Origin: Larix sibirica
Lineage: Eukaryota > Streptophyta > Pinopsida > Pinales > Pinaceae
Direction: 5' to 3'
DNA: 14,184 bases
Assembly (NCBI GenBank): GCA_004151065.3
Contig: NWUY0300005733.1
Span: 52,193 to 66,376, forward strand
The position numbers and the translations under genes were made by a program. Below the pieces are notes generated by a model. The model was not told where the DNA came from, searched no databases, and saw nothing but the letters and a program-made list of their open reading frames with translations. How positions within the stretch are numbered: position 1 is the stretch's first letter; every line of letters starts with the position of its first letter. Of the stretch, positions 1-7,682 are shown one piece after another.

Positions 1-286
1 ATATTAGTAGATCAATCCAGGAAGTGATAAATTAGCAGCACACATGCATATTCTACGAGTGATATCATTGTCAAAACCATAGTCAAAAGGTATGAAGAAG
101 GGATACATTATTGTTTGGGAATCATTAATATTCACAATTGTCTCATATTGAAAAATTCACCCATTGATTTATTGAATTTTGGAGATTAATCGACTGGAAA
201 AGACACATATTCAACATATTTAGCCTTCATGATAGGTAATTGAATTTTATATTTCCCATAATCAAGTTGTATCTAGAAGTGTGTAT
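1..286. other. unassigned AT-rich sequence
   Basis: I see no convincing coding region, RNA gene or repeat here. The stretch is AT-rich with frequent stops in all frames. It lies upstream of a probable Copia LTR end, so it may be older retroelement sequence, but nothing shows this directly. Confidence 0.4.
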
Positions 287-662
287 TGTTGATGCATCCT
301 AGAAGAAACACTCATCAATAAGACTTTTCTAGCATGCATCGACCATTTCTAGATTTGATATATGTCCATTATAGGCATGTTTAAGGCCAACTATGGAAGA
401 ATGAGAAGGTGGGGATATAAAACAACATAATGCTTAGACAAAAGCCTCTTTTTGGGAGGNTTATGACTTTAGGTTGGGCTAATGTTCACTTTATGCATAA
501 TGCAGTTCATCCCACATTTATAAGTCGAAATGACTTGCTCAGTGAACAACATTTATAAGGAGATGAACCCCATTGTAATACGTGCACCAGCTACTCATAA
601 TATAATATTTTGTTATTGTATGTACCTCTCCCATGGTTTAGAGTTTCTAGGTTTCTAGAATA
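287..662 (+). mobile_element. probable Ty1/Copia LTR (3' part supported, left edge uncertain)
   Basis: The right end is placed by the primer-binding site that starts at 663. The sequence before it (GTTTCTAGGTTTCTAG) resembles common Copia LTR 3' ends. A TATA-like TTTATAA lies at 552-558, about 105 bases before the right end, as expected for an LTR promoter. The left edge is only a guess: TGTTGATG at 287 has the usual TG start, but I see no second LTR in the window to confirm it. The expected terminal CA is replaced by TA. An ambiguous base at 460 lies inside. No plus-strand gag follows, so the element is a solo or rearranged remnant. Confidence 0.35.
460..460. other. single ambiguous base (N)
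   Basis: One of three isolated N bases in the window (460, 6003, 9390). Isolated Ns in an otherwise clean sequence may mark contig joins. Nothing on either side shows whether sequence is missing here. Confidence 0.9.
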
Positions 663-674
663 TGGTATCAAAGC
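663..674 (+). other. Copia primer-binding site (initiator Met tRNA type)
   Basis: TGGTATCAAAGC matches the standard plant Copia primer-binding site TGGTATCAGAGC at 11 of 12 positions. This site is complementary to the 3' end of initiator methionine tRNA, which primes minus-strand DNA synthesis. It sits directly after an LTR-like end on the plus strand. The nearest gag sequence is on the opposite strand, so this site no longer serves an intact element. Confidence 0.6.
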
Positions 675-808
675 AGGAGTGTGCCCCTATCTAGTCCGCT
701 AAGTATGTTCTTCTCTTGCATCACAAGATGATCTGGAGAATAAAAAAGGCATGATTAGGAATTGAGGATGCTACCATATTCAGTTGCCATACAACTGCCA
801 CTTTTCAT

Positions 809-1265
809 TCAGCCGTACATCATACGATCAACTGATATCACTTTGCCTTTGCCTTTGCCTTTAAACTTGGTAGCAAAAGTGTTTATCTGATGTTTCTGAA
901 TTGCTTCTTCCATCTCTCCCACAACAATGGCTTGACAATATATCAAATGTAAGCTCAGTAAATTCAGAACTAATGTTAAGTGCCTCAACAAAATATTCAA
1001 AATATTGAGGTAGGCCTTTTAGGGCAATAACTACCATGTCTTCTTCATCCACCTTTCTACCCATAAAAAGCAATTGATCACAAGCATCATTTGACTTCAA
1101 TAAATGATTTGAAATCAAATCTCCTCCATCCAACTTCATGGAATAGATCTCTTCTTTTCCTATCACCACTTCCAGCAATTGTCTATAATAAAATATGGCT
1201 CCCATGCATTGCTTCCACTCTATACTTGCGCCTACTAAATTTTTGAGCCTCTGAAAGCATTGCAT
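809..1265 (-). pseudogene. Ty1/Copia gag (UBN2-type) remnant, frameshifted
   Basis: The minus strand encodes a recognisable piece of Copia gag, the capsid-like protein that packages element RNA. The frame ending at 861 contains SNHLLKSNDACDQLLFMG, then VDEEDMVVIALKGLPQYFEY and FVEALNIS. This is the usual order of the gag_pre/UBN2 domain (linker, D-E-D, leucine-rich 'LP..Y/FE' segment). After a frameshift near 930-950 the match continues in the frame ending at 809, with the basic tail EMEEAIQKHQINTFATKFKG followed by KGKGK, encoded by a short TTTGCC triplication at 841-862. The CCHC knuckle expected next is not visible. The N-terminal gag part is also not recognisable. No protease, integrase or reverse transcriptase was found nearby. 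Its orientation is opposite to the primer-binding site at 663, so the two pieces come from different elements or from an inversion. Confidence 0.72.
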
Positions 1266-2231
1266 TATGTAAACTCACAATTTTGATCTCACCCACCAAA
1301 CACCTTAACGAAATATATATATATAACACAACCCTGAACCGCCAAAATGACTTTTTTTTTATTTCAAGACTTACGTCCAACCAACTTTTAATTGTTTATG
1401 TCCAACTGCGTGCTTCTCGGCTAGCCTTTTATGTTGTGATGTAATGACTGCCAATAAGACACACTTTTATGTATGAGTATATATTTTGTTTACTCCACTC
1501 TACCTTTGTCCTTTCTCTGACCACTGCACAAAAATTATTAAATGTTGCCCAACCACCAAGGCCACCTATGTTGCCTTCACAAACAATTAAGAAAAATCTG
1601 CCTCCCAAGTTTTACATTTTCACCATCTATCTAGTTTTATGCTCATTTCTCACATGAATATTTTGCATGTTCTCGTTTGTTGGAAACAATCATTATTACA
1701 TTGCCCGTCTGACCACAGATTTGTCACATTCTCAAGCACAATATTTTAGTTTTGGTAATCTTAATATGTCGGAAATTGTCACATAGCTGCCACCATTTTT
1801 CTATCTGCTCTTCATCATAGATATGTCCGTTGTCATGCTGACTACCATTTATGTCGTTCTATATGTTTGACCACAAACTCTCCTTGTTGTTGGACCTGGG
1901 TTTTTTACACCATCCTCGTCAATCCATTCACTCATGAATTGCAAAATATTTTAAGTATGGCATCACGCTACCACATGCCAAATGATTGTGCTAATCAGCA
2001 ACCATTTTCTATAAAGTTGCTAGACAAATTCAATATAATTTTAATTCCTAAATCCCCTTTAGTCAAGCAATTGTCGTTATTCTTCCATTAAGCCATTGTT
2101 TTATGGATCGAGACCGTTGTCATTTGAAAAATTCGTCATTCATATTTACCAATTCCTTCTGTTTGAGTTGTCATTGTCAATCAGACTGCCATCACCTTCT
2201 TCTCACATACTACATTTTCTTAAATTTTTTA
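1266..2231. other. unassigned AT-rich spacer
   Basis: About 1 kb without a gene I can support. It contains an (AT)n run near 1313-1324 and a T9 run near 1351. Open stretches on the plus strand (1469-1657, 1867-2091) have low-complexity translations with no recognisable motif and look like chance frames. Confidence 0.4.
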
Positions 2232-2340
2232 AATTAATCGTTCTTAGGAAATTATTTAATACATTAAGCTTTCCCACATACGACATTATTTATTTTATAA
2301 TTAATCATTGTCAGGAAATTATCTAATATATTAAGCTTTC
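2232..2340 (+). repeat. imperfect 42-bp direct repeat (2232-2273 and 2299-2340)
   Basis: Two 42-base AT-rich copies, both starting AATTAATC and ending TTAAGCTTTC, lie 67 bases apart (start to start). By eye they agree at 37 of 42 positions. They sit just left of the SINE insertion. They look like a small local duplication and have no coding content. Confidence 0.6.
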
Positions 2341-2348
2341 GATATATT

Positions 2349-2367
2349 AATTATAAAGGACATTATA
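2349..2367 (+). repeat. SINE target-site duplication, left copy
   Basis: The 19 bases here match 2587-2605 at 17 of 19 positions, and the last 11 (AGGACATTATA) match exactly. They flank a tRNA-like element with a short A tail, as expected after target-primed reverse transcription. Confidence 0.8.
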
Positions 2368-2588
2368 GCCCGGTGGGTTAGCTCGAGTAGTTGAGTGCTG
2401 TGAATTGCAAGCAGGAGGTCACGGGGTCAAGTCCCTAGGCTGGCTGCCTCTGTGTGGGCCTCACTTGATGTCCCCGTCGGGTTAGGTTGTCTAATAACTG
2501 CAACCGAACGGTTTACCTCGAGTACCATCCTCAAAATGAGGGGAAGTGCCCTAAGGGTTTCCCGTGATGTGTATCCCATCAAAAAAAA
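2368..2588 (+). mobile_element. tRNA-derived SINE, apparently full length
   Basis: This is a short non-autonomous retrotransposon of about 213 bases plus an A8 tail (2581-2588). Its head resembles a tRNA and carries both parts of a RNA polymerase III internal promoter. The body is GC-richer than the flanks and ends GTGTATCCCATC before the A run. Such elements depend on a LINE-encoded reverse transcriptase, and LINE fragments occur elsewhere in the window. The flanking 19-bp duplication with two mismatches supports a complete insertion that is not very old. I did not assign it to a named family. A functional tRNA gene is unlikely, because the sequence runs about 140 bases beyond the tRNA-like part and I see no convincing acceptor stem. 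Confidence 0.85.
2379..2434 (+). promoter_or_regulatory. RNA polymerase III A and B boxes of the SINE
   Basis: The A box is TAGCTCGAGTAG at 2379-2390. The B box is GGGTCAAGTCC at 2424-2434, with two differences from the GGTTCGANTCC consensus. Order and spacing fit a tRNA-like internal promoter. Confidence 0.7.
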
Positions 2589-2605
2589 TTATTTAGGACA
2601 TTATA
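2587..2605 (+). repeat. SINE target-site duplication, right copy
   Basis: Right partner of 2349-2367. Its first two A bases overlap the A tail, so the duplication may be 17-19 bases. The exact 11-base core is at 2595-2605. Confidence 0.8.
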
Positions 2606-3072
2606 AAATACTAATTCCTTTTCAATTTATTATTTAATTTCTCTTGGATTTTCTAGGGAATGCCTCCACCCTTTATTGTTGTTGGCATGACTTGCTTTCC
2701 TAGGTGCCTCGCTACCTCACACAATTGCCTCTCATGTGCCATAATTCCTAGCCATGATTTCCTATGTTGATGTGTTCACAATATTTTAATTCTGCACCAT
2801 GATCCCCAAATTCCCTTGTGTTGGACTTTGGTAGTCCCAAAAACGGAAAACCATAGAACCAAGCTCTGCTATCATATAAAATTTGCAAACAGAGTCGTAA
2901 AGTCAAAGGAGGAAGAGAAGATTGTATGTTATTCAAAGTGTGAAATAAAATGCAAAAGTAATATACCTCATGAGAGACGGACTTGGTGGCAATCGACACT
3001 ATGTACCTAAAAAGCACATGTGACTTAACTACTTTCATACGTCACATATTTGACCACTCACTCAAAAGTACT
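2606..3072. other. unassigned spacer between SINE and LINE
   Basis: No gene is supported in this 0.47-kb stretch. The only hint of structure is a possible minus-strand primer-binding site at 2863-2874. Open frames on both strands overlap one another and carry no recognisable motif. Confidence 0.4.
2863..2874 (-). other. possible decayed Copia primer-binding site
   Basis: On the minus strand this reads TGATAGCAGAGC, 10 of 12 matches to the plant Copia site TGGTATCAGAGC. It continues TTGGTTCTATGG, which resembles the sequence that often follows this site. No LTR or gag could be tied to it, so the call is weak. Confidence 0.3.
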
Positions 3073-3093
3073 AGATAAGATAAGATAAGATAA
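3073..3093 (-). repeat. (TTATC)n tail of the LINE
   Basis: On the plus strand the 5-bp unit ATAAG/GATAA repeats about four times. On the minus strand it follows an AATAAAAT-containing 3' end and closes the LINE. A similar end is present at 9631-9663. Confidence 0.7.
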
Positions 3094-4062
3094 TTTTATT
3101 AATGTTGCAAAGAGAAAGTGCCAAACGGCCTCCTATAAAAAACAGAATATAGGAAAGGAAAGTAAAGTAGATCAGAGCATGAAATCTATGCTAGGTCATG
3201 GAAAACATGAGGAACCCTTGACCCTAGGCACGGGAGACCACACAAGGGTGGAGATGTACAAGAGTAAAGAATCCAGGAGCAAGAAGATCTAGTAGTAATG
3301 AAGTAGGTCTATTATAGAATAGACCCATCTCTCCTAGCATCCGAGGCCAAATGAAGGAAACTCAAGATAGTATGTTGTCTCAAGGGAGATTTGGTGGAAG
3401 ACATGGGTCGCCCACTGTGCTGCTGTCGAGAGGAGGTAGCCCGTCGCTGAGGCTTGGGGGACTCGTCTACCTCGAGGGGAGGAGTGGTCTGGTCCTATCA
3501 TGCCGCTGAGATCCCGAGGGATGCAGGGTCTCATGCATCCACACTAATCTAGAAGTTACAGTTGTGTTGCTATTGGACTGTCTCTTAGTGCCCCTTCCTG
3601 AGGGTAGCACTGTGAAGTAGGAAGTAATCCGCTCGGTTGAATCAGGTAAGGCTGAAGAATATGGGCTCGGAGCCTGATGGTCTCTTGCATGTATAAAGCC
3701 AAGCATCTCTGGTTGGGATATCTGAAAAAGCTAATAAGGGTTTGAGTCCCCCTAAAAAGGCAATAGAACCTCCCTCTAATATTGCAGTAGATAGGGCAGC
3801 GGAAAATGAAATGCTCCTCTATCTTGATCTCCTGAATATGGCACAACCAGCAGATCCTATCAGAACGGTCGATCTGGTGGTCTCTCTCTACCCAAGGACT
3901 ATGAGAGCCCACTCTAAACTGGCTGAGGGGAATGCAGAGAGTGTGTAACTTGTTACCCCCATATTGGTATGGGTGTGTCCTAGTTGTTGTTGTTGGGAAA
4001 AAACCAGGCATGCTGAGCAAGCAATGAAGGATCAATCTCAAATCTGGGGGTGTGCTAGACAA
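3073..4062 (-). mobile_element. 5'-truncated LINE (non-LTR retrotransposon), 3' end of ORF2 plus tail
   Basis: The minus-strand open frame from 4062 to 3556 carries the C-terminal zinc-binding segment typical of plant LINE reverse-transcriptase proteins. The stretch LSQFRVGSHSPWVER is followed by CWLC, then EEHFIFRCPIY. This gives a C-x2-C-x9-H-x4-C pattern at 3796-3852, after which comes a basic NIRGRFY stretch. The catalytic reverse-transcriptase and endonuclease domains are absent, so only the 3' kilobase was inserted or survives. About 480 bases of GC-richer 3' untranslated sequence follow the stop and end in the (TTATC)n tail at 3073-3093. I found no clear target-site duplication, so the left end on this strand (near 4062) is the limit of recognisable sequence, not a proven boundary. 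Confidence 0.75.
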
Positions 4063-4443
4063 TTCTTGGCACTTTAGGGCTGTACAGCAGCCCTAGTCTC
4101 TTCTTGCAGCATCAAGACAGCCCAGTAACAGCCATATAAGAAGAGTTCGTCACCTTTGGAAGAGTCCTTTTCCATATCCTGCTCTGACTGACGGTCTTAT
4201 TTGAAGAGTTTGAGATTGCTTGTAGCCTTGAAAAAGGGTTGTTTAGGGAACAACAGTCACCTACAGCATTTGAGCAGTCCTGGACAGCCTTTAAGGCATC
4301 AAACAGCAATAGAGCAGTTTCAGGTCTGTGCGTAGAATGGGATAGTTTCTGAGACAGATTGGAGCTGTGGACAATGTTGATCCTGCAAAGAGACGTGCAC
4401 ATCCTCAAGCAGGAGACAAGGTTTTCACACCCATGGAAAGGGA
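4063..4443. other. unassigned stretch between LINE and SYF1-like pseudogene
   Basis: No feature is supported. An open frame on the minus strand (4112-4459) has no recognisable motif and overlaps the start of the plus-strand pseudogene, so I treat it as a chance frame. Confidence 0.4.
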
Positions 4444-4776
4444 GACTTTGGTGTTCCAAAAACTCGGGAAATATATGAGCAAGACATTGAATCAGGGTTT
4501 CCAGATAAATATGTCAAAATTATGAGTATGAACTATGTTCATCTGGAGAGGAAACTGGGGAAGATTGATACAACCCAGGCTATTTCTGTTTATGCTTCAC
4601 AATCAGCTGATCCTCATTCTAATCCTGATTTTGGAATAAAATATTAATGGCATGAAATTAAAGTGCAGCATGGAAATAAGGATACCTTCAGGGAAATGTT
4701 TCGAATTAAATGCAGTGTAGTCGCAACCTACAGCCAGATGCATTTTCTACTTCCGGAGTATTTGATGGAAAAGGAT
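4444..4776 (+). pseudogene. SYF1/XAB2-like pre-mRNA-splicing factor pseudogene, C-terminal fragment
   Basis: The plus-strand frame starting at 4444 reads FGVPKTREIYEQDIESG, then FPDKYVK, and later [17 protein letters not shown] and [12 protein letters not shown]. This closely follows the last HAT (half-a-TPR) repeats and conserved C-terminus of SYF1, the XAB2 homologue. In an intact gene that protein is an alpha-helical scaffold of the NineTeen/Prp19-associated spliceosome complex. Here only about 111 codons remain of a protein of roughly 900 residues. An in-frame TAA lies at 4645-4647, within the usually conserved 'DFW..WHEFEVQHG' segment. Homology stops after EYLMEKD, short of the normal C-terminus, and the frame closes at 4795. 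No intron interrupts the fragment and no A tail is visible, so processed copy and captured fragment both remain possible. It cannot make a functional protein. Confidence 0.75.
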
Positions 4777-5302
4777 GCTCCAAGCTGCCGATTATAAAGA
4801 TTTAGCAAACAAAGTAAACAAAAATGGCAAGGATATTGGCTCGTCGATATAGAAAAATCAAACAAAGTGATAGTCCCCCTTGACATCAAACATTCTGGGT
4901 CCTTTTTGACAGTGTTCAGATCGCAGATTAAGCACTGTTTTGTATGTAGTTCTCATGCAACAGTTAGAAGCAAGGTCGATTGGATTACTTGATAGCCACA
5001 TGAGTGAATTCATGGAGCCGTGAGTAGACTTTGCCCAGAGCACAATATTTGAGGGATGCGCCTCTCAATTGTCACATAGAGCTTTTTCTTGCAGCCAGGC
5101 CACAGTCCTTCCAGCCTCAGCTCAAGCTTCTCTCTGCCCTAGACCACAGTCACACATCTTTGAGACAGCATTCATCCTTTATGAGGTTTGATAAATTAGT
5201 TTCACTAATGAAAGGCTTTATACATTCCTTTTGAGGAAGTGTTCAGCCATAGGGTGCATGTTCATGCTTGGCATCCCTTAGTTGGGTGCCCTCTTCATTG
5301 GG
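4777..5302. other. unassigned stretch
   Basis: I see no recognisable gene or repeat. A plus-strand open frame at 5031-5234 contains no known motif. The sequence is flanked by the SYF1-like fragment on the left and the duplicated unit on the right. Confidence 0.4.
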
Positions 5303-6151
5303 TTATGGTGATGAGTGGATGTTTTGTAGTTTGAAGAAAGGATGCTTGCTTGTGGAACAACCCCTTCTTTGCTTTGTCTTGTGGACAAATTTGTGGTGGA
5401 GCAACCTTCCTTTAAAGACTTGTTTGGGTGTGTTGATTGCCATGTGGACATTACTTATTTGAAGAATGGTCTTGAAGAATCCTTTGGAGGATAGAGTGAG
5501 CATCTTTGGTTGCTTGTGGTTGACAAGGTGGGTTGAAGACCCCGCTTTGGAGAAGGCTTCGAGTTGGAGCATATCTCTTGGAAGGGCCTTTGGAGGCCAT
5601 GTGGCATCATCACTAACCATTTGATCCTTGCTTGATGGAGTATTTCGGATTCCCCCTTTGTTAGGGATCCCATGTATCTTATCATTGTACAAGTGGCATT
5701 GACCACCATTTATTATGTGTTGTTTTAGTTTAGGAGTTAATTGCTTGAAGTGGGGATTTTGGTGCTTAAGGATTGATGGTGGAATGTTCAAGTCTTCTAC
5801 AAACCTCTCCAAGTTGATCCAATGAATAGTTGTTGATAACTCTTGGAAGGAGGGCATCTTGGGCTCTTGGCTCACACATTCTGCTTTGTTGATTTGGGTA
5901 AGTGTTTTGGCCTTGTCTTGATTATGCATTTGGCTCCTCGGCAAGGGTTTGAAGATATTTGCCTTCTCCATAGTTGATCTTGGGTGGCTAGGGACTTTCC
6001 CCNTGGAGCTCCCTCTTGTAGACCTTGAAGTCCATTGTTTATCCTCATTGGGTGAGTGACTAGTTTCCATAGTCTCGACCCTAATCTTAGAAGGAAGTAG
6101 ACCAACTTTTGAAGGAGTACTCTTCTTGGCCTCACTTGACATTAGATTCAA
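5303..6151 (-). other. long open frame of unknown nature within a repeated unit
   Basis: The minus strand is open for 282 codons, passing through the ambiguous base at 6003. The translation is hydrophilic and basic, with many K, Q, N, H and P residues and no transmembrane segment. I recognise no domain. Segments such as STMEKANIFKPLPRSQMHNQ and FVEDLNIPPSILKH recur with substitutions in the second unit copy (9866-10285). This shows a shared repeat, not necessarily a gene. In the second copy the frame is broken by a 249-base block containing stops. The length seen here may therefore come from a deletion that happens to keep the frame open. It could be a non-autonomous retroelement's own sequence or a decayed gag-like region. 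Confidence 0.25.
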
Positions 6152-6319
6152 CTTGACTACATTGCCCTAGTTGATATTGACACTGACCTCCAGGTCTCTC
6201 CATCACCTATTGTAAAAACCCTAACAACTACAACGTCGTTTTGCTAAGGATATCTCTTCCTAATCACCTTATGCCCTCATTGCCATAGCCTAGCAATCCT
6301 ATCCTAGGAAGTAGGAACG
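5461..6319. repeat. compound repeat, left (divergent) part, copy 1
   Basis: This stretch aligns with 9434-10560, with many substitutions and several indels. I estimate roughly 85-88 percent identity where it aligns. Shared landmarks include GTACAAGTGGCATTGACCAC, GGTTGAAGACCCC, TTGTTGATAACTCTTGGAAG and CATAGCCTAGCAATCCTATC. Copy 1 lacks a 249-base block present in copy 2 (9764-10012) and the LINE-tail-like insert at 9631-9663. It is probably a transposable element of unidentified class. Confidence 0.75.
6003..6003. other. single ambiguous base (N)
   Basis: The surrounding sequence stays collinear with copy 2 (around 10246-10262). If this is a contig join, it is correct to within a few bases. 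Confidence 0.9.
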
Positions 6320-6397
6320 CCCCCTTGAGTTGGAGAAGAGCCAACCTGAAGTGAGTAGACGTAGTTATCGAGGTGACAGTGGGTAACACCTCTCAAG

Positions 6398-7069
6398 TTA
6401 CAGTGGGCTAGCAGTGATCTTTGGGGATTTAACTACAGCTGCTGCTAGTTTGCACAGTAACTTAACCAATGGTGGAGAGTATACTACAGTCGAATAATGA
6501 GTCTGTCTCTCATCTCCAGGTGGCAAGAAGTGCTCAACATAGAAGGCCATCTTAGGGCATAACCTGCCAAGAGGGTTAACCCAAGTAATCTAGATAACCT
6601 TTCGATAAATGTCATCTTTGATTATCTTGTTTAGTTCCTGTCTAGTAGGTAGGAAGTGGCTAGGTGCATCAAAAGAATATCGAAAAGGAGAGAGTGGATC
6701 CATCTCAATGCGAACGGAATCCAAGAGAATTGAGACCCCCACAAACCAACCTCGAGCACTTCTCGGAGGGATAGATGAGTCAATAGTCTCTGAAGAGCAA
6801 TAGACCAAGTATGAATACTGGTCCCACCCTATTGCCGAGTTAGCAAAGCTCTGGAGGTGGTGCAAAAGAGAGACCAAACTAAACACCGTCTCAAGTCGGA
6901 AGGGTCGGGCACCAAACTCTGCTAGGATGATGTGCTGAGGAACAGTCTATTTGCACCTAATGATGTGTTGGACCAAAAGAGTTTGTACTCCCTCAACTGA
7001 GGCCCAATCAGAATCTAGCGAACCAGGCCCCCAAATCTCAGAGCACCATAAATATGACCAGTAGACTAA
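6398..7069 (-). pseudogene. LINE ORF2 fragment (between RT core and zinc motif), copy 1
   Basis: One minus-strand frame running from 7069 to a TAA at 6398 matches the C-terminal part of plant LINE ORF2, after the reverse-transcriptase core. Visible segments in order are LWCSEIWGPGS, DWASVEGVQTLLVQHIIRCK, TVPQHIILAEFGARPFRLE, then PPRSARGWF and GRLCPKMAFYVEHFLP. The 'EIWG ... W.S.E..Q ... P...+LAE.G..P' order is characteristic of this region. Two in-frame TAG codons (6947-6949 and 6590-6592) prove it is dead. The catalytic YADD region and the CCHC motif are absent. It sits downstream of DGS1-like exon 4 on the same strand, where a following intron would be. Confidence 0.68.
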
Positions 7070-7682
7070 TCACAAATAATAATGTGTCACTGTGTATGTC
7101 GATTTTAGAAAACATAGAAGTTAGAACAGATAAGCTTAAGGCATTAAATAGGTTGTCTGAAATGAGTTGAATGTCATAAAATGAACAAAATTATTCAATG
7201 GCAGGGACCAGTGAAAATTTAATCCACAAAATGAGATAATACATCGTAGTTTTTAAGCTTCCATTTAAAGAGCACAAACACTAATTTTTTTGTAATATGA
7301 GCAAGTCTTAGAGCCTGTTACAATAAGTCTCAAAAAACCATGCAATGCATATCACCAAACACCTTTCCTGAACTTAGGTTAACCCTTGTGTTTTGACATG
7401 AAGGTAACCTAAGTAGGAACTCCCTTGATAACATACAAATGTCGTATCAGACTTAAGATTTATGCAGATCTTACAATCAATGTACAGTACTCTATCAAAC
7501 AAAGCATCAAGAAAATTGATTAATTGCTAACCATTGACATACATAAAGTGACAGATTCAGACCCCCACCTTCATGATCATGAAATTAATCAATTTAACAG
7601 ACTGACGACATCTGGCACACAATATTACACATTTACCAAGAAAAATATATTTATGCGCAGTGGAAAATATAGGTCTTCTTAC
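7070..7682. other. non-coding stretch downstream of DGS1-like exon 4, copy 1
   Basis: AT-rich sequence without a recognisable exon. I looked for the next DGS1 segment (the conserved 'KPR..TQYW' stretch before the first membrane helix) on the minus strand and did not see it. It probably belongs to a long intron, or lies past the break point of a truncated gene. Confidence 0.5.

Noticed and set aside
1469-2326. Several plus-strand open frames (1469-1657, 1867-2091, 2096-2326)
   Set aside because: They are short, low-complexity and in different frames, have no recognisable motif, and lie in AT-rich sequence where such frames arise by chance.
2368-2440. A genuine tRNA gene
   Set aside because: The A and B boxes are present, but the sequence continues as a SINE body with an A tail and target duplication, and I see no convincing acceptor stem.
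2748-3038. Overlapping open frames on both strands
   Set aside because: No motif, no splice context, and they contradict each other.
3334-3706. Additional minus-strand frames downstream of the LINE zinc motif
   Set aside because: They lie in the LINE 3' untranslated region or in frames other than the one carrying the zinc motif.
3742-3948. Plus-strand open frame antisense to the LINE
   Set aside because: Shadow of the minus-strand LINE coding frame.
4112-4459. 115-codon minus-strand open frame
   Set aside because: No motif, and it overlaps the start of the plus-strand SYF1-like fragment, which has clear family similarity.
4858-5234. Short open frames on both strands (4858-5043 minus, 5031-5234 plus)
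   Set aside because: No recognisable domain and no sign of splice sites or coding constraint.
6609-6803. Plus-strand open frame (also at 10850-11044)
   Set aside because: Antisense shadow of the LINE ORF2 fragment.
7557-7682. Extension of the exon 4 reading frame past 7683
   Set aside because: Family similarity stops at a good GTAAGA donor; the following codons read into intron sequence.
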